NCBI RefSeq assembly: GCF_040222955.1
Contig: NZ_JAVKCA010000010.1
Location: 124,001 to 188,000 of the forward strand
Direction of reading: 5' to 3'
Source of the DNA: Marinoscillum sp040222955
GTDB taxonomy: Bacteria; Bacteroidota; Bacteroidia; Cytophagales; Cyclobacteriaceae
DNA length: 64,000 nt
Positions 44,101 through 52,442 of the stretch are shown here, piece by piece. A program made the position numbers and the translations under genes. Positions within the stretch are counted from its first letter, which is position 1. Every line of letters begins with the position of its first letter. Below the pieces are notes generated by a model. The model had not been told where the DNA came from and did no database searches. It saw nothing but the letters and a program-made list of their open reading frames with translations.

Positions 44101-45305
44101 ACCTTTGGGTTGCCCTTTTGGTAGATGCGCTGGCCCTCACCCAAGTCCATCAGTCCCAGGACTTCTCTTGTCGACTTGGTGTCATTGTTCCTGTTGATGA
44201 CATAAACCTCTACTCGGTTCACGTTGACACCAGAAGTGATCTGCGGTAGAGTCTTCAGCCACTTTTCGTAGTTCTCACGAAAGAAATGACCCAGGAAGAA
44301 ATGTCGGTTTTCATCATAATTTGAGGCTCGCACTTCAAACTCTTTTCCCTGAAAACCACTTTCCACCGTGATCACATCACTTTTGCCCTGCTGACGTGAA
44401 ACCACCCCGGTCAAATACAGCTTACCAAACTGAAGTTGGGTTTTTAACCCAAACAATGACTGAGCTCCGGTCATGAGGCTGTTAGAAACAGGCATGCTCA
44501 CGTTTCCGATCTCTATTTTCTTCACTATATCCTCCTCGTAGCCTGTATACTCTACCTTAAGGTTATTCTGAAAGTCGAATGTGTTATTGTTGTCAAAATT
44601 GGCTGTCACCGCCAGCTTCTCACCAATTTTACCTACCAAATTCAGAGAGATCTGCTGATCAAAATTGAACCCTCCATTGCGCTGCTGACGGATCGGAATC
44701 GCAGGATTGTCTACCCGCTGAAATCGACCTCCAAAGTCAAGATTGACAAATCCATTGGGTTGAATATCCACATAGCTTCCACCAAATAGCCGGTCAAATA
44801 CCGGGCTGATATACAGCCTGGGAATCAGTGAACGACCGCTTACAGCACTCTCCCCGTCCAGTCCTGAAGAGCGCTCCTGAAAATACTCTTTGGTAATCTG
44901 CTGGTCATTATAGCGGTCGTACTCCTCAAAAGTCATCGTGGTGACCGGTCGGAAATTAACATCTCCAATCCGCTCAGAAACCGAGTAGTTCACCGTGGAG
45001 TCAAAATCAACCTGCAGGTCAATAGACGAAGGATCAGCCAGCAACAGGGGCGAAGGACTTATCCTATTTGAGAAAGGATCACCAAAACGATAGGCTGGTT
45101 GAAACGTTGGAGCCTTTGTTGGCGTATAAGGAGGAATAGTATCAGTACGGACGGTGTCTTGTCTGGAGGTATCCTGAAAAACAAGGACGCTCGAAGAAGC
45201 TGATAGAGACGTTGCTTCAGGTAGGGATACCCAAAGGCAAAGCGATATCGCACTTACCAAATGTTTTATGTAAGTTTTCCTCTTCAAATACGTTTTCCTC
45301 TTCAA
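38121..45305 (-). CDS. sprA: Type IX secretion protein SprA/Sov
   Basis: 2394 aa, the usual size for SprA. An N-terminal signal (KHLVSAISLCLWVSLPEATSLS) leads to the conserved SPLLLADPSSIDLQVDFDSTVNYSVSERIGDVNFRP region. Large repeats of outer-membrane strands end in FGTQLRFSLAQ. SprA forms the giant 36-strand outer-membrane pore of the type IX secretion system, used for secretion and gliding. The start is uncertain: an 18-bp tandem repeat places TTG codons at 45305 and 45287, so the protein begins MKRKTYLKRKTY or with the second copy alone. It follows ruvA by 13 bp. Confidence 0.96.
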   Translation of the reverse strand: MKRKTYLKRKTYIKHLVSAISLCLWVSLPEATSLSASSSVLVFQDTSRQDTVRTDTIPPYTPTKAPTFQPAYRFGDPFSNRISPSPLLLADPSSIDLQVDFDSTVNYSVSERIGDVNFRPVTTMTFEEYDRYNDQQITKEYFQERSSGLDGESAVSGRSLIPRLYISPVFDRLFGGSYVDIQPNGFVNLDFGGRFQRVDNPAIPIRQQRNGGFNFDQQISLNLVGKIGEKLAVTANFDNNNTFDFQNNLKVEYTGYEEDIVKKIEIGNVSMPVSNSLMTGAQSLFGLKTQLQFGKLYLTGVVSRQQGKSDVITVESGFQGKEFEVRASNYDENRHFFLGHFFRENYEKWLKTLPQITSGVNVNRVEVYVINRNNDTKSTREVLGLMDLGEGQRIYQKGNPKVGPGDGSVPTDNGANDLFQSVTNTPNFRSSDQVTTTLENDFGFVNSTDFVKVGTARRLEQDEFVVNTRLGYITLLRKLQNDEMLGVSYTYSYNGKTYRVGELTEDYSGLADDQVILLKMLRPNKINTKVPTWDLMMKNIYNLNASQIEREGFTLRVHYRDDATGIDNPSLHEGRFTKDQPLIELLGLDQLNQNNDRQRDGNFDFIDGVTIDVRNGNIIFPVLEPFGATLESKFGSDEVSLKEKYVYDTLYHTTKADAEQVASKNKFFILGKFNAGSSNEIALPGINIAENSVIVTAGNTPLTEGLDYTVDYNLGRVRILNEGILSSGKTINIAYEKADLFNFQSRWLYGARADYRFSENFNIGATILQLNEQPGGVSRYTIGDEPTRNTKYGFDLNFQDEVPFLTKFMDFLPLVSTKAPSSITVNAEFAQMIPGTSNLVDGKGTSYIDDFESAVTPINLGGWAGWDLAATPKTTDRKFDKSTEAGSSLGLNYKRAKMAWYSVDQSVFYRTGGPNKPTNITDEDLQNHYVRPVLPQEIFRQQSRNLIVTPETLFDIAYFPNERGQYNYNPNLTRDGLLPDPKTNYGGITRAITNEVDFDKTNIEYLEFWMLDPFIDGPRGRVLDGKFNTNNTTGGDLVFNLGSVSEDVIPDGRHAFESGLPANGDPAQTIANEWGRVPSEPFLTNYFENSGSARANQDIGLEGLKDEEELTYFADFINRVSVSTDVLDQLKSDPSGDNFQYFLGSELDNQDLKILERYKNYNGLDGNSPVNSGNSITRASTTTPDNEDLNQDNTISDLEEYYEYRLSLQPGELEVGKNHIVDAVQDDSGEATWYLFRIPIRNPDRVYGGISGFKTVRYLRMYATNFQQPVVFRMTKLQLVGSQWRKYQEALNEPGLNEIPETSYSDFNVSVVNIEENSVGGENKSPYVVPPGINRDRDNTTIINRQLNEQSLQVCVDDLEDKDARAVYKNVTFDLINYGRLQMFLHAEAHNGEMLLDDEINAFMRFGTDFTENYYEIEVPMKVTPTGLDGNSGDAIARLVWPLENEIDLSIDELLGIKSERNRNDFDESVPYSTPSNNGQYKLTIKGRPDISSVQVLMLGVRNPESDDRAPKSVCLWANELRVTDFDTKKGWAANARVSTKLADVATVSASTRYTSIGFGNIQQTIQQRTRNETIQYDISANVNVDKFLLPEKTGIKVPMFVSYEKSRVTPQFDPLDPDVPLEASLATMDSDEERERYRRIVEDRTERRSINFTNVHKEKVNPEANSHFFDVENLSFSYAYSDVMTSNVNTETYLQKKVSGGVAYNYAPRTISLEPFAKLEALKSPYLKLIKDINLSLLPSSLAFRADLDRSFRMTQLYNDQLEVSPDLAPYYERLFTFNRNYNLRWNIFKSLNLDYTARVNAVIDEPDGIIEGDITTQEEREYVWEEIKDLGRMKNFAQDMSATYKTPLDKLPLTDWLSADIKYATGYTWTAGSQVDHDSLFFGNTIENRREQGLSGKVDMVKLYNKVTFLKEINSPPRAKAGEEAPGFNIGKSFLRTVMSLRNINVTYSVRESTTLSGYSPRAFLMGMDSGFNAPGWGFILGSQDPDIRFRAADNDWLNKNPDLSSPFMQAYTTDLGLRASIEPAKDLKIQLDAKRTNNATYEELFRYSDEGTNNNGFRSLTPSRKGSYNISFMSISTAFDKRGPGNTSEAFETFAENIEKIRIRQTALNNEIGFYDSLSQDVLVPAFISAYSGQSTSDVSLSPFPKIPLPGWRVDYNGLSKIPVLAELFSSITLTHGYRSLYNVNDYNFDNDTYGDRLGDDLSVTLNNNVLDYPQATDTTGTGRYAPVYILNQVTISEQFAPLIGINFRTKSNISTRLEYKKDRNLSLSLANAQITETTSNDVTLDFGYTKEEFKLPFRIQGRTITLDNAVTMRVSMTIRDAETIQRKLEGENKVTTGNTNFQLRPSFTYKLNDQLDLTMYFERSVTEPKVSSFKTATTAFGTQLRFSLAQ

Positions 45306-45306
45306 A
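45271..45306 (-). repeat. 18-bp tandem repeat over the sprA start
   Basis: The plus-strand units TAAGTTTTCCTCTTCAAA (45271-45288) and TACGTTTTCCTCTTCAAA (45289-45306) differ at one base. Each encodes a candidate TTG start (minus strand) plus KRKTY. One unit was probably added by slippage. Confidence 0.9.
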
Positions 45307-45318
45307 CAAGAATAATAC

Positions 45319-45912
45319 CTATGCTCTCTTCAGAGCCAGCTTAATCAACTCCTCAAGTTTAATTTGCTGTCCGTTTTGTTTCAAAATTAAATCTATACTT
45401 TTTTCTGCTGCTGGCTTGCCTATCCCCAATGTGGTCAAGGCGGATAACGCCTCACTCCTCAAACTATTGCTTGCAGAAGGCACAAAATCCAAACCTTTTT
45501 CCAGCAGGCCTTCTTTCTTCATCTTATCCTTCAGTTCCAGGATAATCCGCTGCGCGGTTTTCAACCCGATCCCTTTCACAGACTGGATGGTGCGTACGTC
45601 ATCACTCAAAATAGCCTGTTGCAGTTCCTGGGGCGACAAAGAAGATAAGATCATCAGCCCTGTACTCGGACCCACACCTGAGATGGAGATGAGCTCCAAA
45701 AACCTGCGTTTCTCGGATTCCTCCGAAAATCCAAACAGGGTATGAGCATCTTCTTTGATATGCAGGTGCGTATAAAGTTTGGTTTCTTCCAGGTTCTTGA
45801 TTGCTGCAAAGGTGATGAGGCTGATTTTTGCCTCGTAACCTATCCCATTGATATCCACCACCACGTAGGTCGGGTCTTTGACAGCCAGTTTGCCCTCCAG
45901 GTAATTGATCAT
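45319..45912 (-). CDS. ruvA: Holliday junction branch migration protein RuvA
   Basis: 197 aa. The oligonucleotide-binding N-terminal domain opens YLEGKLAVKDPTYVVVDINGIGYEAKIS. It is followed by helix-hairpin-helix motifs (LISISGVGPSTGLMIL and IQSVKGIGLKTAQRIILELKD) and a C-terminal RuvB-interacting domain. RuvA binds four-way junctions and loads RuvB. Its start overlaps the maeB stop by 4 bp. The ruvA-sprA adjacency is conserved across Bacteroidota. Confidence 0.96.
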   Translation of the reverse strand: MINYLEGKLAVKDPTYVVVDINGIGYEAKISLITFAAIKNLEETKLYTHLHIKEDAHTLFGFSEESEKRRFLELISISGVGPSTGLMILSSLSPQELQQAILSDDVRTIQSVKGIGLKTAQRIILELKDKMKKEGLLEKGLDFVPSASNSLRSEALSALTTLGIGKPAAEKSIDLILKQNGQQIKLEELIKLALKRA

Positions 45913-48200
45913 TTTGCTTTTTCTCTTTTTTCGTTGAGCTGGGCATCCACCACCGCTATAGCCACCATGTTGAATATGTCGCGCACCGAGCTACCCACCT
46001 GCAGTACGTGCACTGATTTATTCATTCCCATAAGTACAGGACCAATGGCCTCAGCACCTCCCAGTTCCATCAACAATTTATAAGCGATGTTACCCGAGTC
46101 AAGATTAGGAAAAATAAGGGTGTTCGCAGGATTTTTGGCCAGCTCACTAAAGGGATAATTCTCCCTGAGCAAGTCTTTGTTAAGGGCAACATTGGCCTGA
46201 ATGTCTCCGTCAATAACCAGCTGAGGCCATTTCTCCTTGGCCAGTTTCACAGCCTTAGCTGCTTTTTCAGGCACTTCACCTCTGGCCGACCCAAAGTTGG
46301 AATAAGATAACATGGCAATGCGGGGCTCAGTATCAAAAAACTTCACCACCCTGGCTGTAAGCCCGATGATGTCTACCAACTCCTCTGCCGTGGGATTAAG
46401 GTTGACAGTGGTGTCTGCAAAAAAGAAATTACCCTTGTTATTGCTGATGATGTACATACCCGCCACCCGATTGATGCCAGGCTCCACACCGATAATCTGT
46501 AGTGCAGGCAGGATGGTCTTTGGGTAGTCATTGGACAACCCGGAAATCAGCGCATCGCCCTCACCTAGCTGCACCATCATCGCTCCAAAGTGGTTTCGGC
46601 TCCTCATCATGGATTTCTGTGCCATCTTCAGGGTCATCCCCTTTCTCTGACGCATTTTATAAAAAACCTCCGCGTACTGATTTACCCGGGCTTCCTCCTT
46701 ATAGGGATCAGTGATCTTACAATCGAGTAAGCCCTCCAGCTCATTTTCTTTAATCAGTGAAATAATCTTCTCTTCGTTGCCCAGCAGAATGGGGATGGCC
46801 ACTCCTTCGTCCATAGACATTTGAGCAGCCTTTAGGATATTCACATCATCTGCCTCCGCAAAGACCACTCTTTTTGGATTTCGTCTTGCTCTTGTTACGA
46901 TTCGTGAAATTAAGCGCTGATCGATGCCTATTCTTTCCTGAAGCTCCAGCTCATATTTCTCCCAGTCTTTAATCTCGATCCGTGCAACACCACTGGCTAT
47001 AGCTGCCTTTGCCACAGCCGGCGAAATGGTCGTGATCAGCCGGGGATCCAGGGGCTTTGGGATCAGGTACTCTCTGCCAAACTTCAAATTGCTCTGACCA
47101 TAGGCCTTTAGCACCATCTCTGGCACTGTTTGCTTAGCCAGATCCGCAATGGCCTTCACGGCGGCCAATTTCATTTCTTCATTGATGGCCGTGGCACGCA
47201 CGTCCAGTGCCCCCCTGAAAATGTAAGGAAACCCCAGTACATTATTCACCTGATTGGGATGATCGGATCGGCCGGTGGCCATCAGAATATCCTTCCGGGT
47301 CTTTATGGCCAGATCGTAGGCTATTTCCGGGTCCGGATTCGCCAATGCAAAAACAATCGGATCTTTCGCCATCTTCTTCAGAGTGGCTGGTTTCAGAATG
47401 TTCCCAATAGAGAGTCCGAGAAAAACATCAGCTCCCACTAAGGCATCCTCAAGGGTATCCACATCCTCGCGATCGGTGGCGTAACGCGCCTTGCTTTCGT
47501 CCAGATTGCCTCGTGATTTTTTCACAACTCCCTTGCTGTCGGTCATGAGGATGTTTTCCTTTCTGGCACCCAGAGAGGTGTAAAGATCCGTGCATGCGAT
47601 AGCGGCAGCTCCCGCTCCGCTCACCACGATGGTCACCTCTTCAATTTTCTTTCCACAGACCTCCAGGGCATTGATGAGGGCCGCAGAGGAAATGATCGCT
47701 GTCCCATGCTGATCGTCATGCATCACAGGGATGCTCATTTTTTCGCGAAGCTCTCTTTCTATTTTGAAGCTTTCAGGTGCCTTAATGTCTTCGAGGTTAA
47801 TGCCTCCAAATGTCGGCTCCAGACTCTTGACGATTTGAATGAATTTATCCGGATCAGTTTCGTCTATTTCTATATCGAACACATCGATCCCAGCAAATTT
47901 CTTGAATAAAACGCCCTTTCCTTCCATCACAGGCTTTGAAGCCTCAGGGCCAATATTTCCCAGCCCAAGTACCGCTGTCCCATTGGAGATGACACCTACC
48001 AGATTCCCTTTGGCGGTATAACGATACACATCTTCTTTGTTGGCTGCAATTTCCAGACATGGCTCTGCCACTCCGGGGGAATAGGCCAACGCAAGATCAT
48101 GCTGGCTACTCAGGGGTTTGGTGGGAGTTACTTCTATTTTCCCGGCAGGCTTCGACTCATGAAAGTCCAGCGCCTCCTGTCTTCTTATTTTGGCACACAT
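45909..48200 (-). CDS. maeB: NADP-dependent malic enzyme with phosphotransacetylase-like domain
   Basis: 763 aa from the ATG at 48200; the open frame reaches 48287, but that extension has no family similarity. The N-terminal part (about 1-420) is a malic enzyme (KPLSSQHDLALAYSPGVAEPCLEI, VMHDDQHGTAII, VVSGAGAAAIAC). The C-terminal part (about 430-760) is a PTA_PTB domain (RRNPKRVVFAEADDVNILKAA ... PNLDSGNIAYKLL), the MaeB fusion layout. It oxidatively decarboxylates malate to pyruvate; the PTA-like part is thought to be regulatory. It is first in the maeB-ruvA-sprA transcript. Confidence 0.95.
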   Translation of the reverse strand: MCAKIRRQEALDFHESKPAGKIEVTPTKPLSSQHDLALAYSPGVAEPCLEIAANKEDVYRYTAKGNLVGVISNGTAVLGLGNIGPEASKPVMEGKGVLFKKFAGIDVFDIEIDETDPDKFIQIVKSLEPTFGGINLEDIKAPESFKIERELREKMSIPVMHDDQHGTAIISSAALINALEVCGKKIEEVTIVVSGAGAAAIACTDLYTSLGARKENILMTDSKGVVKKSRGNLDESKARYATDREDVDTLEDALVGADVFLGLSIGNILKPATLKKMAKDPIVFALANPDPEIAYDLAIKTRKDILMATGRSDHPNQVNNVLGFPYIFRGALDVRATAINEEMKLAAVKAIADLAKQTVPEMVLKAYGQSNLKFGREYLIPKPLDPRLITTISPAVAKAAIASGVARIEIKDWEKYELELQERIGIDQRLISRIVTRARRNPKRVVFAEADDVNILKAAQMSMDEGVAIPILLGNEEKIISLIKENELEGLLDCKITDPYKEEARVNQYAEVFYKMRQRKGMTLKMAQKSMMRSRNHFGAMMVQLGEGDALISGLSNDYPKTILPALQIIGVEPGINRVAGMYIISNNKGNFFFADTTVNLNPTAEELVDIIGLTARVVKFFDTEPRIAMLSYSNFGSARGEVPEKAAKAVKLAKEKWPQLVIDGDIQANVALNKDLLRENYPFSELAKNPANTLIFPNLDSGNIAYKLLMELGGAEAIGPVLMGMNKSVHVLQVGSSVRDIFNMVAIAVVDAQLNEKREKAK

Positions 48201-48234
48201 AGGTCGGTTGTTGTTTTTATTTGGGGATAATTTT

Positions 48235-49311
48235 TCAGGTTGGATCTCCCACCTCGGAAGAAGTCCTAAAGGTAGACAAGATCGCATCTACTTCCCGTAC
48301 CAAAGGTTTCTTTTTAGTACCGGGAGCATACACGTACCCTTCTATGTAGTATAGTTTTTGGGTTTTCTCGTCCACAAAAGTATAACTGACAAATGGCCCC
48401 CCGGCTGAGTTGTTGTTAATCTTCCACAAGCCACGGGCTTCCACAGCAAATTTGCCATTGAAAGTCACCCGCTCAGTGTACACCGGAATAATGTCCTGCC
48501 GCTGGATATAAAGGTCGGGCTTTTCTGAATCTCTGAGGTATGTCCCTGTAATCTCATCTCTGAGTTCATCTACGTGCTCAAAGACCTGTCGGTCTTTGTA
48601 GTCTCCCTCATAAATAAAGACATTAAGCTCCGAGTCTGCCTCCAGCCTTCTCAGCCATATAAAATCCCTGACATCTTTGGCCAGGTCCCATCCGAAAGGC
48701 ACCTGAATCTGATAGCCATGATTTTCAGTGATGGCCGCCATCATTTCAGACTTGGTTTTCTTAAGTGTCTTCTCTCGGGTTCTCTCTCTTACTGCAGACT
48801 CAAAGAGCTCCACCAGGCTGGATTTATTGTCTTTAATCTGCTCCACCAGTTGCTCTTCATTTTGACCAAAGAGATAGAGTACAATCTGCCCTTTGGCAAA
48901 TTCATCTTTGCGTACCGTATAAAAGAGAGAACTGTCCTGCTGGATCATCTTGAGAGAATTGTCTGTAAAATTCTCTCGGATGGTTTTACTCTCCAGGGTT
49001 CGCGAGTCCAGCGTCATCACGAAAATCATATTCCGGGCATGCTTGAGTACGGAGTTAAGCTTTCTGGGATTGACTTTGTTCAATGAAAATTCATACTCAT
49101 CCTGATTGAGTACACGCATGTATTGCTGATACATGTTCCGTAGGGTATTGCCGAGCTCACCTTCCCACTGTGTAGAGTCAATCACGAGAATGATCTCATC
49201 CGCTTCTCCTCGTGCCAGTGGCTTGAAATCTTCCTTCACCTTATCTGTGGCGCTCTTGCAGCTGGTGAAAATTAAGATTGGGACAAGAAAAAATAGAAAT
49301 AATGTTCTCAT
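48235..49311 (-). CDS. DUF4837-family lipoprotein
   Basis: 358 aa. A lipoprotein signal with lipobox IFTSC (Cys18) is followed by a domain beginning KEDFKPLARGEADEIILVIDSTQWEG, which I recognise as DUF4837, found in Bacteroidota. The remainder includes GYQIQVPFGWDLAKDVRDFIWLRR and an end with GPFVSYTFVDEKTQKLYYIEGYVYAPGTKKKPLVRE. Function unknown. It is 34 bp upstream of the maeB start and 56 bp downstream of the MltD-like gene, a probable operon of envelope genes. Confidence 0.85.
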   Translation of the reverse strand: MRTLFLFFLVPILIFTSCKSATDKVKEDFKPLARGEADEIILVIDSTQWEGELGNTLRNMYQQYMRVLNQDEYEFSLNKVNPRKLNSVLKHARNMIFVMTLDSRTLESKTIRENFTDNSLKMIQQDSSLFYTVRKDEFAKGQIVLYLFGQNEEQLVEQIKDNKSSLVELFESAVRERTREKTLKKTKSEMMAAITENHGYQIQVPFGWDLAKDVRDFIWLRRLEADSELNVFIYEGDYKDRQVFEHVDELRDEITGTYLRDSEKPDLYIQRQDIIPVYTERVTFNGKFAVEARGLWKINNNSAGGPFVSYTFVDEKTQKLYYIEGYVYAPGTKKKPLVREVDAILSTFRTSSEVGDPT

Positions 49312-49367
49312 AACTTTTTAGGTTTTGGGACTCCTACAAAAAATAGAAGATTACACTACTAACGAAA

Positions 49368-50726
49368 CTATTCGGAAGATATGATGAGCTGCTGACCGGG
49401 TTTAATGGTATTTGACGTCAAGTTATTCAGCGCCTTTATTTTTTCGATGGAAAGACCTGAATAGGTATTGGCAATTTCCCAGAGGGTATCCCCATTCTGC
49501 ACATGATGCACCCTCCTTCCTTCAATGGCCACCGCTTTATTTTCAGTGCGTGCTGAGCTGGCATAAAGATCCTTTGTGGAGCTATTATAGGTAGGCAACA
49601 CCCATATCTGGAGGTACTGCCCCACTCTGATCATATTGCTATTCAGATTATTCCATGACTTGAGGTCTGTCACCCGCACACCGTACCTGTTGGCAATAGT
49701 GCCCAAAACGTCACCACTTCTGACCCTGTAGACCTGTTTTTCCCGGCCGTATGTGCTTCCCGGAGTATTCCTGGCCAGATAATCCAGCTGTTCCTTGCCT
49801 ACCTTCCCCGGTGCGTCATAAAAGAAAGCGCGATTGCTCACGACCGTATCTTTCAGGTCAGCAGGAATTCTCAATGCAAAATTCTTTGTCCCTTCGGGTA
49901 TGGCTCCCCTTTTGATGTTTGGATTCAGATTTAGAAGATCATCGAGGCAGACGTTTAGCTGTTTGGCAAAGGTCTCCAGATGGAAGTACTGACTGATCAT
50001 TATGGTGTCGAATCGCGGAAAAATCTGATGCGACTCAGGAAAAAGATTGTGCTCCGGTGCGTAATTGAAAGTATAGCAAATGGCCACAAACTGCGGCACA
50101 TATGACCTGGTCTCTCTCGGGAGATAGGGATAAATCTCCCAGAATTTCTTTTTGTATCCACTTCTTCGAATGGCCTTGCGCACATTGCCAGGGCCACAGT
50201 TGTAGGCGGCGAGAGCCAGCTCCCAGTCATCAAACATGCTGTAAAGATCACGAAGGTGCCTGGCAGCAGCATCCGTTGAAGCATAGGGGTCCATGCGGTC
50301 ATCCAGATACCAGTCGTTGTTCAGACCATACATCTTTCCGGTAGAGGACATGAACTGCCATAAGCCCACTGCGTTTGCACGTGAAATGGCGTTTGGTCGC
50401 AACCCGGATTCTACTATAGAAAGGAATTTCAGTTCATCTGGCAGATTATATTTGGCCAGGGTCTCTTCAAAAATGGGGAAGAAAAGTGCTGTTTTGTTCA
50501 GCACCTCCTGCGTGTAAGGCCTGTCACGCACGGTGAAGTAATCAATGAATGACTTCACCTTTTCATTATATTCCAGAGAAACTTCCGACTCAATGCAGGA
50601 GATTCGGTCTGCAACTTCCTCATAGGAAGCATCCGGTATGTAGTCATAGCCAAAGTCAGACTGAGCTTTGGCAGCTATCATACTGAATACAAATAATCCA
50701 AGGAAAAATATCCTCATACGCTTCAT
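49368..50726 (-). CDS. Membrane-bound lytic transglycosylase with LysM repeats, MltD-like
   Basis: 452 aa. A signal peptide (MKRMRIFFLGLFVFSMIAAKAQ) is followed by an SLT domain (about residues 85-235) with the catalytic Glu in LSIVESGLRPNAISRANAVGLWQFM and the AAYNCGPGNVRKAI motif. Two clear LysM modules come at the C-terminus (VYRVRSGDVLGTIANRYGV and VHHVQNGDTLWEIANTYSG). It cleaves the glycan strands of peptidoglycan, releasing 1,6-anhydro-muropeptides. No lipobox is seen, so it is probably periplasmic and held by LysM binding. It sits 18 bp after gatA. Confidence 0.93.
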   Translation of the reverse strand: MKRMRIFFLGLFVFSMIAAKAQSDFGYDYIPDASYEEVADRISCIESEVSLEYNEKVKSFIDYFTVRDRPYTQEVLNKTALFFPIFEETLAKYNLPDELKFLSIVESGLRPNAISRANAVGLWQFMSSTGKMYGLNNDWYLDDRMDPYASTDAAARHLRDLYSMFDDWELALAAYNCGPGNVRKAIRRSGYKKKFWEIYPYLPRETRSYVPQFVAICYTFNYAPEHNLFPESHQIFPRFDTIMISQYFHLETFAKQLNVCLDDLLNLNPNIKRGAIPEGTKNFALRIPADLKDTVVSNRAFFYDAPGKVGKEQLDYLARNTPGSTYGREKQVYRVRSGDVLGTIANRYGVRVTDLKSWNNLNSNMIRVGQYLQIWVLPTYNSSTKDLYASSARTENKAVAIEGRRVHHVQNGDTLWEIANTYSGLSIEKIKALNNLTSNTIKPGQQLIISSE

Positions 50727-50744
50727 AACAGTAAATCTATCGGA

Positions 50745-52169
50745 TTAATTATCTAAAAGGTAATTTGAGAAGGCCAATAATTTTTGCTCTTCGAATGCTT
50801 TGGACAAAATCTGTAGGCCAATGGACATCCCTTGCTGGTCTCTACCCATGGGTATGGATATGGCCGGAACACCCGCTACCGATGCCTGTACGGTAAATAA
50901 ATCCGCCAGATACATCTCCATGGAGTTCTCTGTTTTCGACCCAAGCTCGAATGCCGTCGTGGGCGCTGTGGGCATAATAATAAAATCAAAACGCTCCAGC
51001 AGCTCATTCAATTCATTCTGAATCATCCTTCGTGCCTTTTGTGCCTTGATGTAATAAGCATCGTGGTAGCTGGCAGAGAGTACAGCCGTCCCCAGCAATA
51101 TTCGCTTGGTCACTTCCTCACCGAACCCTTCGGTGCGGGACTTTTTGTACATTTCCTCGAGATTGCTGGCCTCAGTGGTGCGATGACCATATCTCACGCC
51201 ATCATACCTGGACAAGTTGGAACTGGCCTCGGCGGTTGTGAGAATATAGTAAGTGGGTAAAGTGTATTCCATCAATGGAAAAGAAATCTCCTCCACGTGG
51301 TGTCCCTGGGCGCTCAATTCATCAATCTGTCTGGTAAAAGCCGCTTTGACCTCCGGGTTGAGGGCCTCATTGTCTAGGGTTTCCTTGAGGTATCCAATCT
51401 TATAACTCCTACCTGCCTGCAGGTGCTCACTATATGAAGGAACTTTTTGCCTGGATACAGTACTGTCATACTCGTCCGCGCCGGAAATCACTTCCAGTAC
51501 GAGTGCTGTGTCCTTCACGTTGTTGGAAAATATACCAATGCAATCAAAGGTGCTGGCATATGCCGCCAAACCATGTCTGGAGATTCTGGAATAAGTGGGC
51601 TTAAGTCCGACGATTCCACAGAATGATGCGGGTTGCCGCACTGACCCCCCAGTGTCGGTGCCCAAAGAAACTGCACACATATCGGCCTGTACAGCCACAG
51701 CGGAGCCTCCCGAAGAGCCACCAGGCACACGGTTATGACCGTCGGCATTGACCACCGGACTGAAAGCTGAGTTCTCGTTGGAGGAGCCCATGGCGAATTC
51801 ATCACAGTTATTTCGCCCTATGATGATGGCATCGGCATCCAGCAGCCGTTGCACTGCAGTGGCAGTAAATTGTGATTGAAATCCATCGAGGATTTTACTC
51901 CCACATTGCAGTGGGTGATCTTTGTAACAAAGTACGTCTTTGATGGTAACTACAAGTCCGGCCAGTTTACCTGCACTTCCGGACTTGATTTTTTGATCGA
52001 TAAGGCGAGCCTGCTTTGTAGCCTCCTGATCATACACAGACAAGAGGGCATTCAACGTGCCATTCTTCTCCCGGATGTTCTTCAGGTAGTGGTCAACTAT
52101 TTGACCGCAAGATATTTTACCTGCATCGAGCTGTTGCCTGATTTCAGAAAAAGAGGATTGAGCACGCAA
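50745..52169 (-). CDS. gatA: Asp-tRNA(Asn)/Glu-tRNA(Gln) amidotransferase subunit A
   Basis: 474 aa. It has the amidase catalytic triad: Lys in VTIKDVLCYKDHPL, and the cis-Ser and Ser in GGSSGGSAVAV and GTDTGGSVRQPASFCG. Length and composition match GatA. It hydrolyses glutamine to give ammonia for tRNA-dependent amidation. It is separated from gatC (28.2 kb) by more than 20 kb. The tatA stop is 3 bp upstream of its start, so it is co-transcribed with tatA. Confidence 0.96.
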   Translation of the reverse strand: MRAQSSFSEIRQQLDAGKISCGQIVDHYLKNIREKNGTLNALLSVYDQEATKQARLIDQKIKSGSAGKLAGLVVTIKDVLCYKDHPLQCGSKILDGFQSQFTATAVQRLLDADAIIIGRNNCDEFAMGSSNENSAFSPVVNADGHNRVPGGSSGGSAVAVQADMCAVSLGTDTGGSVRQPASFCGIVGLKPTYSRISRHGLAAYASTFDCIGIFSNNVKDTALVLEVISGADEYDSTVSRQKVPSYSEHLQAGRSYKIGYLKETLDNEALNPEVKAAFTRQIDELSAQGHHVEEISFPLMEYTLPTYYILTTAEASSNLSRYDGVRYGHRTTEASNLEEMYKKSRTEGFGEEVTKRILLGTAVLSASYHDAYYIKAQKARRMIQNELNELLERFDFIIMPTAPTTAFELGSKTENSMEMYLADLFTVQASVAGVPAISIPMGRDQQGMSIGLQILSKAFEEQKLLAFSNYLLDN

Positions 52170-52172
52170 ATC

Positions 52173-52385
52173 TTAATCTGTTTTTTTCTCGCTAGGCTTT
52201 GCCTTCGCGCTTTCGTCGATCTCGTTTTTGATCTCTTTGGTGGCATCTTTAAATTCTCTGATACCTTTCCCCATTCCTCGGGCAATCTCGGGTATCTTCT
52301 TCGCTCCGAAAAATATGATCACAAATAAAATGATCACAATGAGTTCCCATCCTCCTGGCATTCCAAATGCTAACACCGTATTCAT
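52173..52385 (-). CDS. tatA: Twin-arginine translocase subunit TatA/TatE
   Basis: 70 aa from the ATG at 52385; a start at 52412 adds 9 residues and is less typical. One helix (WELIVIILFVIIFFGAKKIPEIARGMGKG) with the FGxxKxPE hinge is followed by an amphipathic helix and a charged tail rich in Lys. It forms the pore of the Tat system. TatC is not in the window. It lies 3 bp before gatA. Confidence 0.94.
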   Translation of the reverse strand: MNTVLAFGMPGGWELIVIILFVIIFFGAKKIPEIARGMGKGIREFKDATKEIKNEIDESAKAKPSEKKTD

Positions 52386-52442
52386 AGTGGTTGTGTTTAA
52401 AATTGACTCCAAAGATAGCTATAAAACGCTCCTACCAAAAAA

